Of a stretch of DNA of 64,000 nucleotides, positions 11,501-18,105 are shown piece after piece (position 1 is the first letter of the stretch; each line of letters starts with the position of its first letter). Origin of the DNA: Fibrella aquatilis. Its GTDB lineage: Bacteria > Bacteroidota > Bacteroidia > Cytophagales > Spirosomataceae. The notes under the pieces were generated by a model. It did not search any database. It saw only the letters and a list, made by a program, of their open reading frames with translations, and had not been told where the DNA came from. The stretch covers positions 22,283 to 86,282 of the forward strand of contig NZ_JAFMYU010000028.1 of assembly GCF_017353255.1 (NCBI RefSeq), read 5' to 3'. A program made the position numbers and the translations under genes.

Positions 11501-12484
11501 AACCCGCTCACGGGCCTCTCGCCGGTGGTGAGCATCAACCCCAGCGGTACGGGCCTGTCTGCAAACAACCCCACTATCGATATGGGCGTACGGCGGAGAA
11601 TCTACGACCCTACGGGCTACATCTACTGCTATGGCACCAACACGATCCTGACGGGGGGCACCATCAGCGTGAGCGGACCGGGCAGCGTGACCATTGGCCT
11701 CGATGGCTCAACGGGTGCCTACCAGTTCATGACCGACGGTACGCCGGGCAACTATACCCTGACTTACAGTAACCCCAATGGCTATAGTGTGGCTACCGTG
11801 CAGCGTCCTGTGGCGGGCACCGCCCTCAACCCGGCGGGGCAGGATGGGGGTGCGCTGGATAAAGACGGCGTGGTAAACGGCTGGTTAAGCCTGGGATCTA
11901 AACCCAACTCGACCACCACGGCCCTAATCGACGGTTCAGCAGCGGCTAACCCGTACTACCTGGTGTTCAACACAAAAGGTGGCGATCCGTACGTATCAGA
12001 AAACAACCTGCCTATCGACTGTGCTGAACCCAGGGGCAGCATTGGCGACCTGGTTTGGAAAGAGGTAGCGCAGGACGGTAAGTATGACCCGGGTACTGAA
12101 CTGGGCGTACCCAATATCACGGTGAAGCTGCTGGCGGTAACCAGCCCAATAGGGTCATCAGTAGTGTCTACGTCGCTGGTCTCGACCACCCTCACCGACG
12201 GAGCAGGTAAGTACCTGTTCCCGAACCTGCCTGCGGGCCGGTATGTGGTTGAGTTTGTGAAAGCCTTGCTACCCGCCAATTGCGCCCTCTCGCCCGATTT
12301 CCAGGCGGCTGGTGTACCCGACGGGCTGAACAGTGATGCCGACCCCACCACGGGGCAGTCGCCGATTATCACGATTCTGCCAACAGACCCCACCAAGCGG
12401 GATATTCTCACCGTCGATGCTGCGCTGATTGTGCCGGGTTGTAAGTCAGTCTGCGTGCCGATTACGGTAACCAGAGTCCGATAG
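5534..12484 (+). CDS. Giant SdrD_B/DUF11/SprB-repeat/CHRD surface protein (paralogue 2)
   Basis: I chose ATG 5534 over the in-frame ATG at 5414 because it begins a normal signal peptide (MTHNY..., cleavage after AQAQ, residue 38); the protein is then 2316 residues. In order I see an SdrD_B domain (39-125), a propeller-like core related to the upstream gene (165-625), a second SdrD_B domain (about 635-700), a DUF11 conserved-repeat domain (875-990), many PKD/SprB-like modules with a repeated DANGC motif (1056-1643), and an SdrD_B domain interrupted by a CHRD domain (1648-1835). Further SdrD_B domains follow (1893-2010 and 2166-2290). The end CKSVCVPITVTRVR resembles the end of the upstream paralogue. 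SprB-type repeats are known from gliding adhesins; adhesion is an inference. Confidence 0.87.
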   Translation: MTHNYVAPCRFSSLIRTVLSGLLVLLLGSWLTSEAQAQVSGKVFRDFNANGTQDTPISSTATAAGEPGLPGITITAYAASGAPVSVTSGIDGSYSFPNSGITAAGAKLRLEFTGLPVGAFSGAYGQGATGGANTSVQFLTAGASTTAANYAVDYPAEFCNASPLLATPCFVSGQANGTNIANEHVLVTFPYSAANTAPAPTPIADAGQVGSVWGMAYQRETDKLFTAAFLKRHVGLGTGGLGGVYVTNNAQGSTTNGSLYVDLESAPFSLTLGQTELGTRPTIPNNKTSSSTDPTAFTLVGKAGLGSMAISDDGRKLYIVDLYNRQLLVLMIGNPAKTSFTASDLTQIALPATSCTNGVARPFAVSVYRGKVYVGVVCTAENSGGVAANLNAAVYEMDEATQTFTAGPVLSVPLTYAKGPVHGSYAIGTNWEPWTSSFSALHTALFSGVTYRTGRPQPILSDIDFTDAGDMVLSLMDRTGHQLGYGQVATTNDGNIYNGYIGGDILRAGKQTSGGWLLESNGKVTNVGGTLTGSGSGNADGPGGGEFYGADNYLTTHLETDQGGSVIIPGTNQTVSIHMDPLTTWSGGIIWHNNTTGVDAKRYQLYETTTANLGTYGKANGLGLPVALCDPAPIEIGNRVWLDNNQNGIQDPAETPIASVTVGLYESGTLVASAVTNAKGEYYFSSATGTNPANGSAKLNLALIRGGVYELRIATAQPALANYVASSPTNVGNDLTDNDFAVVGANMVTSLTLGASGDNVHAYDAAVVCQLPLTGSVTTTPATCNGTVNQNNGLVTLPASLSNANRYSVVSGTVTTGFAYSTATTLPTAFPANLITNAPNAGGTYTVRFYNGSNDCYIDEVVVVSPFSCTLTPGPIDLSVTKVRTSAQQSTVGGAVTFKVVVKNNGLTPATNVLVNDLLAPADFSGVSGAGSQGAYTAGTGAWTVGTLTAGASATLTVTATVIREGISYNTASLSSVTEGDINPNNNIDRACVTVPVALTGSQTYTATVPSAYSAVEWFKDGVSVATGNSLVINVSGVYTFTATNGGCAAGTCCPLIVQACSLTATALVNGAPTNTQCANLPATLTAQVSPAGSYTYAWVASAGATLTGANTATATTGALAPGTYSFTVTASSSPTCFTTAVTTLTVTAPPSITLASLTVCEGQSTTLAATVNPANATTAWKTPACATFCTSGGPLVFNPVTSANAGAYLYQATDANGCSTTATAMLTVLPRPIAAITSTTVGCSGGQSLITVSTQVSNGTAPYSYTWTRGGQGVVSNAATGSFTVAGSYTLVVSDANGCVSVPVSVSLAAPDPLAVGLQSTNPVCLSAQGKLSVTVTGGAPVYSISYYTGGVLAVTSSSVASGVADQVLVSAGTYQIVVTDANGCSLTQTATLTQPTPVTATVTVQQPTCGADGSLMAAASGGTAPYSYTWSQGATVLATTASLMNQPAGTYTLTVRDANGCLFTQTYVLNPPASAPTVTLLAPAVCEGNALTITAQVSPTGSYTYAWSGPSGAVFTPTSSSVAAVSGLLSGTSVITVTITTAAGCISTKSLTVTVNATPDAGADQELTCTNGAVPTSATLSATAVAGGSWSQAGALPAAVTFTNPTSASSTVTGLTAPGVYTLVWAANGCTDQVLITVGTCAPLGSLGDYVWKDTNNDGVQNDGATGVPGVGMKLLDNDNLYVVQGVLNGAQQVPANPTSGSGLVYTTYDTGAKLLDIQLGFNGLSGTVTMAHIHTGVAGANGPVIVDLVPLGFPTGVQAGNFVGSVTLTAAQETLLLSNKLYVNVHTTTSPGGEVRAQLVACQFTDANGKYGFDNLPAGTYTVAVDTKTFPTTCVVSSNQNSTSATDGTDSDFNPTTFLSDPVTIDPSQPVSSTARDNPTIDLALVAAPTGSIGNYVWKDLNNNGLQDTNEQGVANVTVELFTVVGNVISMTPVATVVTSVSGLYSFTGLTAGDYQLKFTLPASETTGCAISDKPNAGDDTKDSDVNPLTGLSPVVSINPSGTGLSANNPTIDMGVRRRIYDPTGYIYCYGTNTILTGGTISVSGPGSVTIGLDGSTGAYQFMTDGTPGNYTLTYSNPNGYSVATVQRPVAGTALNPAGQDGGALDKDGVVNGWLSLGSKPNSTTTALIDGSAAANPYYLVFNTKGGDPYVSENNLPIDCAEPRGSIGDLVWKEVAQDGKYDPGTELGVPNITVKLLAVTSPIGSSVVSTSLVSTTLTDGAGKYLFPNLPAGRYVVEFVKALLPANCALSPDFQAAGVPDGLNSDADPTTGQSPIITILPTDPTKRDILTVDAALIVPGCKSVCVPITVTRVR
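9419..9921 (+). repeat. SprB/PKD-like internal repeats with recurring DANGC codons
   Basis: Within the giant protein gene the DNA string GATGCCAACGG(T/C)TG recurs at 9419, 9677 and 9908, with a diverged copy near 9178. Each encodes DANGC at the end of a module of about 80-90 residues that also contains an APYSYTW-type motif. This is the SprB-repeat pattern. The repeats are protein-level, and their DNA similarity suggests expansion by unequal recombination. Confidence 0.7.
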
Positions 12485-12526
12485 ACAACCGCCTGCAGCC
12501 AGTTACTATGCTGTTTACCCATTAAA

Positions 12527-12553
12527 GCCGGGCCACCCTGAAGGTGGCCCGGC
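12527..12553 (+). terminator. Hairpin terminator after the giant protein gene
   Basis: An 11-bp perfect stem, GCCGGGCCACC pairing with GGTGGCCCGGC, encloses the loop CTGAA. It lies 43 bp after the stop codon at 12484. There is no long T-run, so it is a strong GC hairpin rather than a textbook intrinsic terminator. It separates the surface-protein genes from the small gene at 12578. Confidence 0.6.
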
Positions 12554-12577
12554 CTACTTAGCCAACTACAGAAACCT

Positions 12578-12976
12578 ATGCTCGATTATCTACGAACCAA
12601 CCTCCATTCATTTGTGAACCAATACCAGGCCGTGATGTGGCGACTGCGGGAATGTTCACTGAACGATGAACAACTGGCCGCTGCCATTGGCGTCAGCAGT
12701 GGCGTAATTCGAAACCGCCGCAACAAACCACAATCCTGGAAACAAGGCGACATCGACCGGCTGGCCAGCTATTTTTCGATGTCGACCACGGCCAGTCAGC
12801 AACTAACTACTACGCTGGGTGAGTTGAGCCAGCAGGTAGCCACGCTGCCCTCGGCTGAACGGCGCCGCATTGAGCGCGCCCTGCATATGAAGGCTACCCA
12901 GCTTAGCGAGTACAACCTCTCTGGCTGGACAATTCAGTATTTGTTGCGGATGCACCAAAGCCTGAGCCGTACCTGA
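12578..12976 (+). CDS. Small protein with XRE-like helix-turn-helix region
   Basis: This 132-residue cytoplasmic protein has a probable helix-turn-helix at residues 28-65 (DEQLAAAIGVSSGVIRNRRN then SWKQGDIDRLASYF), which resembles the recognition region of XRE/Cro-type regulators. The C-terminal half is helical and polar (about residues 75-132) and may mediate dimerisation. I do not recognise a named family. It is preceded by a strong hairpin, so it is probably transcribed separately from the giant surface proteins, and it converges on the DUF2306-like gene. A regulatory role is an inference from the HTH-like pattern alone. Confidence 0.65.
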   Translation: MLDYLRTNLHSFVNQYQAVMWRLRECSLNDEQLAAAIGVSSGVIRNRRNKPQSWKQGDIDRLASYFSMSTTASQQLTTTLGELSQQVATLPSAERRRIERALHMKATQLSEYNLSGWTIQYLLRMHQSLSRT

Positions 12977-13008
12977 TGATTGCCTCTGCGAAGGAGCCGT
13001 TTGGTCAG

Positions 13009-13485
13009 TTAACGCATTGCCAGTAACCGTTTCTGATGCTTCCGTATGAAGTAACTGCCTATGATCATGGTAACGGTCGTAGCAGCAATAACTATCGGCC
13101 AAAACTGGCGAATAGGTAGGGTGCGCGTCAGTGTTTCGGCCCAGAAGGCGGCGTATAACCCCACCACCGACCAGTTCATAAACTGGTAGTGCATGATGAG
13201 CCAGCCGTCAGTTGGTTTTTTTAGGACAACGGGCGCCATTCCTGCCACAATAGACAGGCTACTGAAAAGAGCCAGGTAATGGAATGGGCCAAACTTGCCG
13301 AACAGGTGGTAGATCATAAAGGCCGTTCCGTTTAACACAACCATAGCCGCCACGTACCCATAGCCCACTTGCTTGTGCAGGCGCGTGGCTTTGGGCAGGG
13401 CAAACACCCCGGTGCCAAACAACAACGAGAGCAAAGCCGCGCCCAAATGCACGGCTCCGACGGTGGAGTGAATAAAATTGGTCAT
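13009..13485 (-). CDS. DUF2306-like four-helix membrane protein
   Basis: I place the start at 13485 because the segment beginning MTNFIHSTVGAVHLG matches the usual N-terminus of DUF2306-like membrane proteins; a longer reading from 13539 would add 18 unrelated residues. The protein has about 158 residues with four hydrophobic segments, an early conserved His (IHSTVG), and an LHKQVGYGYVAAM motif after the second segment. The function of this family is unknown. It is divergent from the HupE/UreJ-like gene, with only about 100 bp between the two starts, so both promoters must lie there. Confidence 0.72.
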   Translation of the reverse strand: MTNFIHSTVGAVHLGAALLSLLFGTGVFALPKATRLHKQVGYGYVAAMVVLNGTAFMIYHLFGKFGPFHYLALFSSLSIVAGMAPVVLKKPTDGWLIMHYQFMNWSVVGLYAAFWAETLTRTLPIRQFWPIVIAATTVTMIIGSYFIRKHQKRLLAMR

Positions 13486-13588
13486 GGCTAATGGCGGAAA
13501 GCAGGAGGCTAAACCTACACATGCGCTGTTGAGCGGCACAGCGCATTCCGACGAATGCCGTAATTTGCGCGACTAATTATACGTGCGT

Positions 13589-14200
13589 ATGGATGACTTT
13601 CTAATCTACCTCGGCCTGGGTTTCGACCACATAACCGACCCGGGCGGGTATGATCATGTACTGTTCATTGTGGCCCTGTGCGCCGTCTATATACTCCGGC
13701 AATGGCGGCAGGTGCTGGTACTGGTTACGGCCTTTACCCTGGGCCACTCGATCACCCTGGCCCTAGCCACGCTCCGCCTGGTTTCGTTCCGTAGTGATGT
13801 CATCGAGCTGCTCATTCCCATCACAATCCTGATTACGGCGGTGGTAAACCTGTTTTTCCGCGAAGATATTAGCCGTTTTGTCACCCGCCTGCCCCGCCGC
13901 CACCTGGGCCGCTATGTGTTGGCGGGTGGTTTTGGGCTTATCCACGGGCTGGGCTTTTCCAACTACCTCCGCAGCCTGCTGGGCCACGAAGCCGACATCT
14001 GGCAACCCCTGCTGGCATTCAACCTGGGTCTTGAACTAGGCCAACTGCTCATTGTCGCCTTCAGCCTAACGGTAGCCCAGCTAGCCCTTCAATTCCTCCA
14101 CGTCCGCCGCCGCGACTGGGTGCTGATTGTGTCGGGCGTTGTGGCAGGCATGGCCCTCTCACTCATTATAAACAACCCATTGTTGAGTCGAAACGGGTAA
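13589..14200 (+). CDS. HupE/UreJ-like membrane protein
   Basis: The product has about 203 residues and roughly six hydrophobic segments. The N-terminal motif GLGFDHITDPGGYDHVLFIVAL and the internal FGLIHGLGFSNYL are characteristic of the HupE/UreJ_2 family, whose His and Asp residues line a putative metal path. Family members are associated with nickel or other metal transport, but many Bacteroidota homologues stand alone and their substrate is unknown. No urease or hydrogenase genes are nearby. I prefer ATG 13589 to the in-frame GTG six bases upstream. A long inverted repeat begins five bases after the stop. Confidence 0.8.
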   Translation: MDDFLIYLGLGFDHITDPGGYDHVLFIVALCAVYILRQWRQVLVLVTAFTLGHSITLALATLRLVSFRSDVIELLIPITILITAVVNLFFREDISRFVTRLPRRHLGRYVLAGGFGLIHGLGFSNYLRSLLGHEADIWQPLLAFNLGLELGQLLIVAFSLTVAQLALQFLHVRRRDWVLIVSGVVAGMALSLIINNPLLSRNG

Positions 14201-14204
14201 AAAA

Positions 14205-14308
14205 GGGAGGTAGGGGGTTTGTGGTTTGTAGTTTGTGGTTGGCTTCGCGACAGCAACCTAGAGCGCGAAGCCAACCACAAACTACGAACCACAAACCCCT
14301 TACCCCCC
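14205..14308. repeat. Long 3'-end inverted repeat (element A)
   Basis: Arms 14205-14249 and 14264-14308 pair over about 45 positions with one true mismatch and two G-U pairs, around a 14-nt loop. The arms are built of TTTGTGG-type units and end in GGCTTCGCG next to the loop. The element starts five bases after the stop of the HupE/UreJ-like gene and ends five bases before the M28 peptidase start. It could act as a transcription terminator or a processed 3' hairpin. Confidence 0.9.
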
Positions 14309-14312
14309 AACT

Positions 14313-15683
14313 ATGCATCACAAACAACTACTCACGCTTCTGTTGCTATTACCTGTGGCCGCTTCGGCGCAGACCACCGTTCAGCGCGACCCGTACATTG
14401 CCGACCTAGTAGCGCAGGTGTCGCCCGATAGCCTGCGGGCGCACGTAGAGGGGCTGGTTCGATTTGGCACGCGCCATACCCTCAGCACCACGTCTGACCC
14501 CAAAAAAGGCATTGGCGCGGCCCGGCAGTGGATTTTAGGCAAATTCCAACAGTACGCCCGGCAGTCGGGGGGCAGGCTTACGGCTACCCTCGACACCTGG
14601 ACGCTTCCCGCCGACGGTAAGCGTATTGACAAGCCCGCCGACATGGGCAACGTGATGGCCACCCTGAAAGGGTCAGATCCCACCGACGACCGTATTTTTC
14701 TGGTGCAGGGCCACATGGACAGCCGCGTGACCAACGTGATGAACCGCGAGAGTGATGCCCCCGGTGCCAACGACGACGGTTCGGGTACGGCGGCGGTAAT
14801 GGAGCTGTGCCGTGTGATGAGCAAAGCGTCGTTTCCAGCCACGGTGATTTTTGTGGCACTCACCGGCGAAGAGCAGGGCCTTTTGGGTGCCGACCACCTC
14901 AGCGAACGCGCCGTGCAGGAAAAATGGAACCTGGAGGCCGTCCTCAACAACGACATCATGGGCAGCAACAACAGCTCCGAAACCCGCATTATCGACAACA
15001 CGCGCCTGCGGGTATTCAGCGAAGGACTGCCCCTGAACCAAACCACCGACCGCGCCGCGACCATCCGGCAGTTTGGCAGTGAAAACGACGGCAAAGCCCG
15101 CACCCTGGCCCGCTACTTTAAAGAAACCGGCGAACGCTACGTCGACAACCTGGAGATCGTGACTGTGTACCGCAACGACCGTTACCTGCGCGGCGGCGAC
15201 CATACGCCCTATGTGCAGCGTGGATTTGCCGCCGTGCGCCTGACCGAGATGAACGAAAACTACGACCATCAGCACCAGGACCTCCGCACCGAAAACGCCG
15301 GTACGCCCCCCAAACCCACCGAATTTGGCGACCTGGTGAAGTTCATGGACTTCGACTATCTCCGCAAAAACACCGCCGCCAACCTGGCCACGCTGGCTAA
15401 CCTGGCCAAAGCCCCCGCCACGCCGCAGCAAGTAACTATTGAGGTGCGCAACCTCACCAACGGCACCGCCCTCTACTGGCAGGCCCCTAAAACCGGCACC
15501 GTGAAAGGCTACTATGTGCTCATGCGCGAAACCCACATGCCCTACTGGCAGAAGAAATTCTTCACCAACAAACTGGGCATCACGCTGCCCTATTCCAAAG
15601 ACAACTACTTCTTCGCCGTGCAAGCCGTCGGCCCCGACGGCAACGAAAGCCTCCCCATCCTCCCCGCGCCGAATTTGAGGTGA
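14313..15683 (+). CDS. Exported M28 family zinc metallopeptidase
   Basis: The 456-residue protein has a signal peptide ending at SAQ (residue 20). The M28 co-catalytic zinc site can be read directly: His134 in GHMDS, bridging Asp154 in GANDDGSG, the catalytic/ligand pair Glu186-Glu187 in TGEEQGL, Asp214 in NNDIMG and His297 in GGDHTPY. M28 enzymes are mostly aminopeptidases acting on peptides, here in the periplasm or outside the cell. The C-terminal 80 residues, after the catalytic domain, look like a small beta domain (EVRNLTNGTALYWQAPKTG), possibly fibronectin type III-like. The start sits immediately behind inverted-repeat element A, so it may have its own promoter or depend on read-through. 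Confidence 0.92.
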   Translation: MHHKQLLTLLLLLPVAASAQTTVQRDPYIADLVAQVSPDSLRAHVEGLVRFGTRHTLSTTSDPKKGIGAARQWILGKFQQYARQSGGRLTATLDTWTLPADGKRIDKPADMGNVMATLKGSDPTDDRIFLVQGHMDSRVTNVMNRESDAPGANDDGSGTAAVMELCRVMSKASFPATVIFVALTGEEQGLLGADHLSERAVQEKWNLEAVLNNDIMGSNNSSETRIIDNTRLRVFSEGLPLNQTTDRAATIRQFGSENDGKARTLARYFKETGERYVDNLEIVTVYRNDRYLRGGDHTPYVQRGFAAVRLTEMNENYDHQHQDLRTENAGTPPKPTEFGDLVKFMDFDYLRKNTAANLATLANLAKAPATPQQVTIEVRNLTNGTALYWQAPKTGTVKGYYVLMRETHMPYWQKKFFTNKLGITLPYSKDNYFFAVQAVGPDGNESLPILPAPNLR

Positions 15684-15785
15684 TCACATTAGGGCCTGAT
15701 TAGAAGTGAGTTCCAGGGCGAACAACGCCTGTTCGCAGACCGTTTGATCGATAGACTGCCTTTCACCGACAAACTGAACCCTGCC

Positions 15786-16382
15786 ATGCGTCGCTACACA
15801 CTCGGAACCCTTATCATTGGCTTACTTGTAGCCCTGTCGAGCTGCTCAACTTTTCGTAATACCGTCGAAACCAGCGGGTTGCCCTACGACAAACGGCAAC
15901 GGTATGAGCGGTTTGCGTTCATACGGCAAACCGATAGCCTTCATAACGAAATCGACGTGCCGTTTCGACGGTCCGTTGAGCAGGTCGTGACCGCGCAGCT
16001 TGCCTATCGGGGCTACAAACACGACCCCAGCCATCCCGATTTTATGGTTGTCTTCCACCGGTTCGACAAAACCACCGACATAGACCTGGTGGACCTTGAG
16101 GCCACGTGGCGGCTCATCAACGCCGGCATGCAGGAGAACGAATTGACCGTGCGTAACGGGGTCATTCGCCCTCATCGGCTGGCCAAAGGCAGCGTATTGT
16201 TGCAGGTCTATGACGTGGAGCAGAACAAACTTATCTGGCAAGGCTACACCAACCGGTCTAAACGCGTGGCTCACGCTGTCGACGAACCAGATAAGCAGGC
16301 CCGCTACCTGGTGCAGATGGTGATCGACAATTTTCCTTTTCACGCCGTCCCGCCCACCCGAAACATGGCGCATGCCCGGTAG
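15786..16382 (+). CDS. DUF4136-like lipoprotein
   Basis: I use ATG 15786, not 15744, because it begins a lipoprotein signal (MRRYTLGTLIIGLLVALSSC) with lipidated Cys20. The mature part of about 178 residues resembles DUF4136: an N-terminal YDKRQRYERFAFI strand, a segment with AYRGYKHDPSHPDFMVVFH, and a C-terminal LIWQGYTNR motif. DUF4136 proteins are envelope lipoproteins of unknown function. The gene lies between the M28 peptidase and the convergent cytochrome/VCBS gene, with only nine bases between the stops of the latter pair. Confidence 0.8.
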   Translation: MRRYTLGTLIIGLLVALSSCSTFRNTVETSGLPYDKRQRYERFAFIRQTDSLHNEIDVPFRRSVEQVVTAQLAYRGYKHDPSHPDFMVVFHRFDKTTDIDLVDLEATWRLINAGMQENELTVRNGVIRPHRLAKGSVLLQVYDVEQNKLIWQGYTNRSKRVAHAVDEPDKQARYLVQMVIDNFPFHAVPPTRNMAHAR

Positions 16383-16391
16383 TATCACGCA

Positions 16392-17936
16392 TCACTTCCT
16401 ACTAGAAAACGTGTTTTCCAACACTAGCAGCCCGGCTTTAGTGGTTTGCCAGCGGGTGGTCCAGGCGGCAGGGGTAGGGGAGAGGGTGCGCACGTAGGCC
16501 CCCAGGGCAAGGTCATCGTCGCCATCGCCGTCGAGGTCACCGGCCTGCATCACCAGCCACCGGCCTGCGTCGGCACCGGCAAAAGAGCGCGGCGTGAAGG
16601 TGAGTTTACCCTTGTTTTCGAGGTAAACAAACACCTGCGGCTTGTTGTGGCTAAAATCGGGGAAGGCCGAGATCGCCGCTAGGTCCAGGTCACCGTCGTG
16701 GTCGAAGTCGCGGGCCAGCACCTGCCCTGCGCCCGGCATGGGGTAGAAACAGGCCTGTTTGAACCCAAAATGACCATCGTTCAGGTACACCCGGATGCCG
16801 TGGTAGGGCTTGATAATCTGCGAATAGTCGGCGTTGTCGCCGTTGGTGCAGATAAGGTCAGGGTGCCCGTCGCCGTTCATATCGGCCAGCTCGAGGTACG
16901 ACGAGCCGTAGACGGGCGGGAAGCGCAGCAGAGTCTTTTTCTGGAACGTGCCGTCATGCTGGTTACTATAAAGAGCTACCTGCTCGTCGCCCTGCGCAAA
17001 GAGCACCAGCATATCGGCCCAACCGTCGGCGTTGACATCGCGGATGATGGCTTGCCGGGCACCGGGTATGGGGTCGGTAAAGGCTTTTTGGTAGGTGCCG
17101 CCCGTTTGGGTATACACACTCAGCTGCCCCACGTTATGGCCATATTCGCAGATTACCAGGTCAGGTTGCGCATCGTGGTTCAAATCGCCGGTGCTTAGCT
17201 GTACGGGCCGATGTAAACTGTCTATCAGCGGGTTAAGTGCCCCGGCCAGGCGTAGACTTCCTGCTTTTTGGTCGTTGGGCGTCATAATGCCCATGAGCAA
17301 ATAAGCCAGTTTGTTTTGGCCGGGTAGCTGCCGCAGGTCCGACACGGCGCTGGTTAAATGCAGTGAATCGAGGCGGCGCAACCGGCTGTCGAGCGTGAAC
17401 ACATCGCCCCGGCTGGTACCCACCCGCAGCGTATGGGCGGCGGGATCTATCTGTAACAGGGTCGTCAGCGAAAGCAGCGAATCGGCCGGCGCGCGGGGAC
17501 TAAACAGGGGGAGTTCAGCCACCGTTGGCGTTGGCGCATGAGGCAGGCTGTCGGGGGCGGTTGCGGCATAGAAGGCCACGATCTTTTTCCAGTCGGCAGC
17601 AGACAGCACGGGTGCGGCGGGCAGGTACCCCAGCTTCACGCCTTTTTCCTGCTCTTCCAGTTGGGCCTGGTGGCGCATCAGGTCGAGGGTGTCGGTGATG
17701 ATACCCAGGCGTAGGGCCATGTGGGGTAGTACGCCCGTTTGCCAGGTTTTCTTGTCGAGCAGGGCCGGGTCGGCATATTGGTGGCAACTGGCGCAGTAGA
17801 CCTTAGCCAGGGCTTCGCCCGTTTGGGGCGGCGCCGAACAACTCACCGACGTCACAATGAGCCACCCAATCAATAAGCTTGCTGAGCTTAGTACTGTCCC
17901 AACCTTTGGCATATGCATTCCATTAAAGTAGGGCAT
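16392..17936 (-). CDS. Cytochrome c/VCBS-repeat lipoprotein
   Basis: From ATG 17936 the protein has about 514 residues; an upstream ATG at 17969 is possible but lengthens the signal peptide unusually. The signal ends near Cys33 (TSVSC), probably lipidated. A single c-type heme motif CASCH follows at residues 48-52 within a short cytochrome c-like region. From about residue 130 onward there is an FG-GAP/VCBS propeller with calcium-loop motifs DVNADGWAD, DMNGDGHPD, DFDHDGDLD and DLDGDGDDD. The architecture suggests an exported redox-active or carbohydrate-contacting protein, but partner and substrate are unknown. It is divergent from the aminotransferase gene. Confidence 0.85.
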   Translation of the reverse strand: MPYFNGMHMPKVGTVLSSASLLIGWLIVTSVSCSAPPQTGEALAKVYCASCHQYADPALLDKKTWQTGVLPHMALRLGIITDTLDLMRHQAQLEEQEKGVKLGYLPAAPVLSAADWKKIVAFYAATAPDSLPHAPTPTVAELPLFSPRAPADSLLSLTTLLQIDPAAHTLRVGTSRGDVFTLDSRLRRLDSLHLTSAVSDLRQLPGQNKLAYLLMGIMTPNDQKAGSLRLAGALNPLIDSLHRPVQLSTGDLNHDAQPDLVICEYGHNVGQLSVYTQTGGTYQKAFTDPIPGARQAIIRDVNADGWADMLVLFAQGDEQVALYSNQHDGTFQKKTLLRFPPVYGSSYLELADMNGDGHPDLICTNGDNADYSQIIKPYHGIRVYLNDGHFGFKQACFYPMPGAGQVLARDFDHDGDLDLAAISAFPDFSHNKPQVFVYLENKGKLTFTPRSFAGADAGRWLVMQAGDLDGDGDDDLALGAYVRTLSPTPAAWTTRWQTTKAGLLVLENTFSSRK

Positions 17937-18105
17937 TTTTTTGGTAGAATTACTGGTCAGAAACAACATACTACAGTTGTATCATTCTGTCTAACTGCTG
18001 CTCATCAAATTATTATTTTGTTTACCTTTAAAAGACTTCTACAATACAGTGAGCTTTTGCCGTTATCGCAAAATATTGTATTGATATAGTTCTATTTCGC
18101 AACTC

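Noticed and set aside
14219..14431. Short open frames across element A
   Set aside because: They read through the inverted repeat into the M28 signal peptide in other frames and have no protein features.
14673..15623. Open frame of 316 codons opposite the M28 peptidase
   Set aside because: The plus strand carries a complete M28 active site; the antisense product is low-complexity Val/Gly/His and has no recognisable feature.
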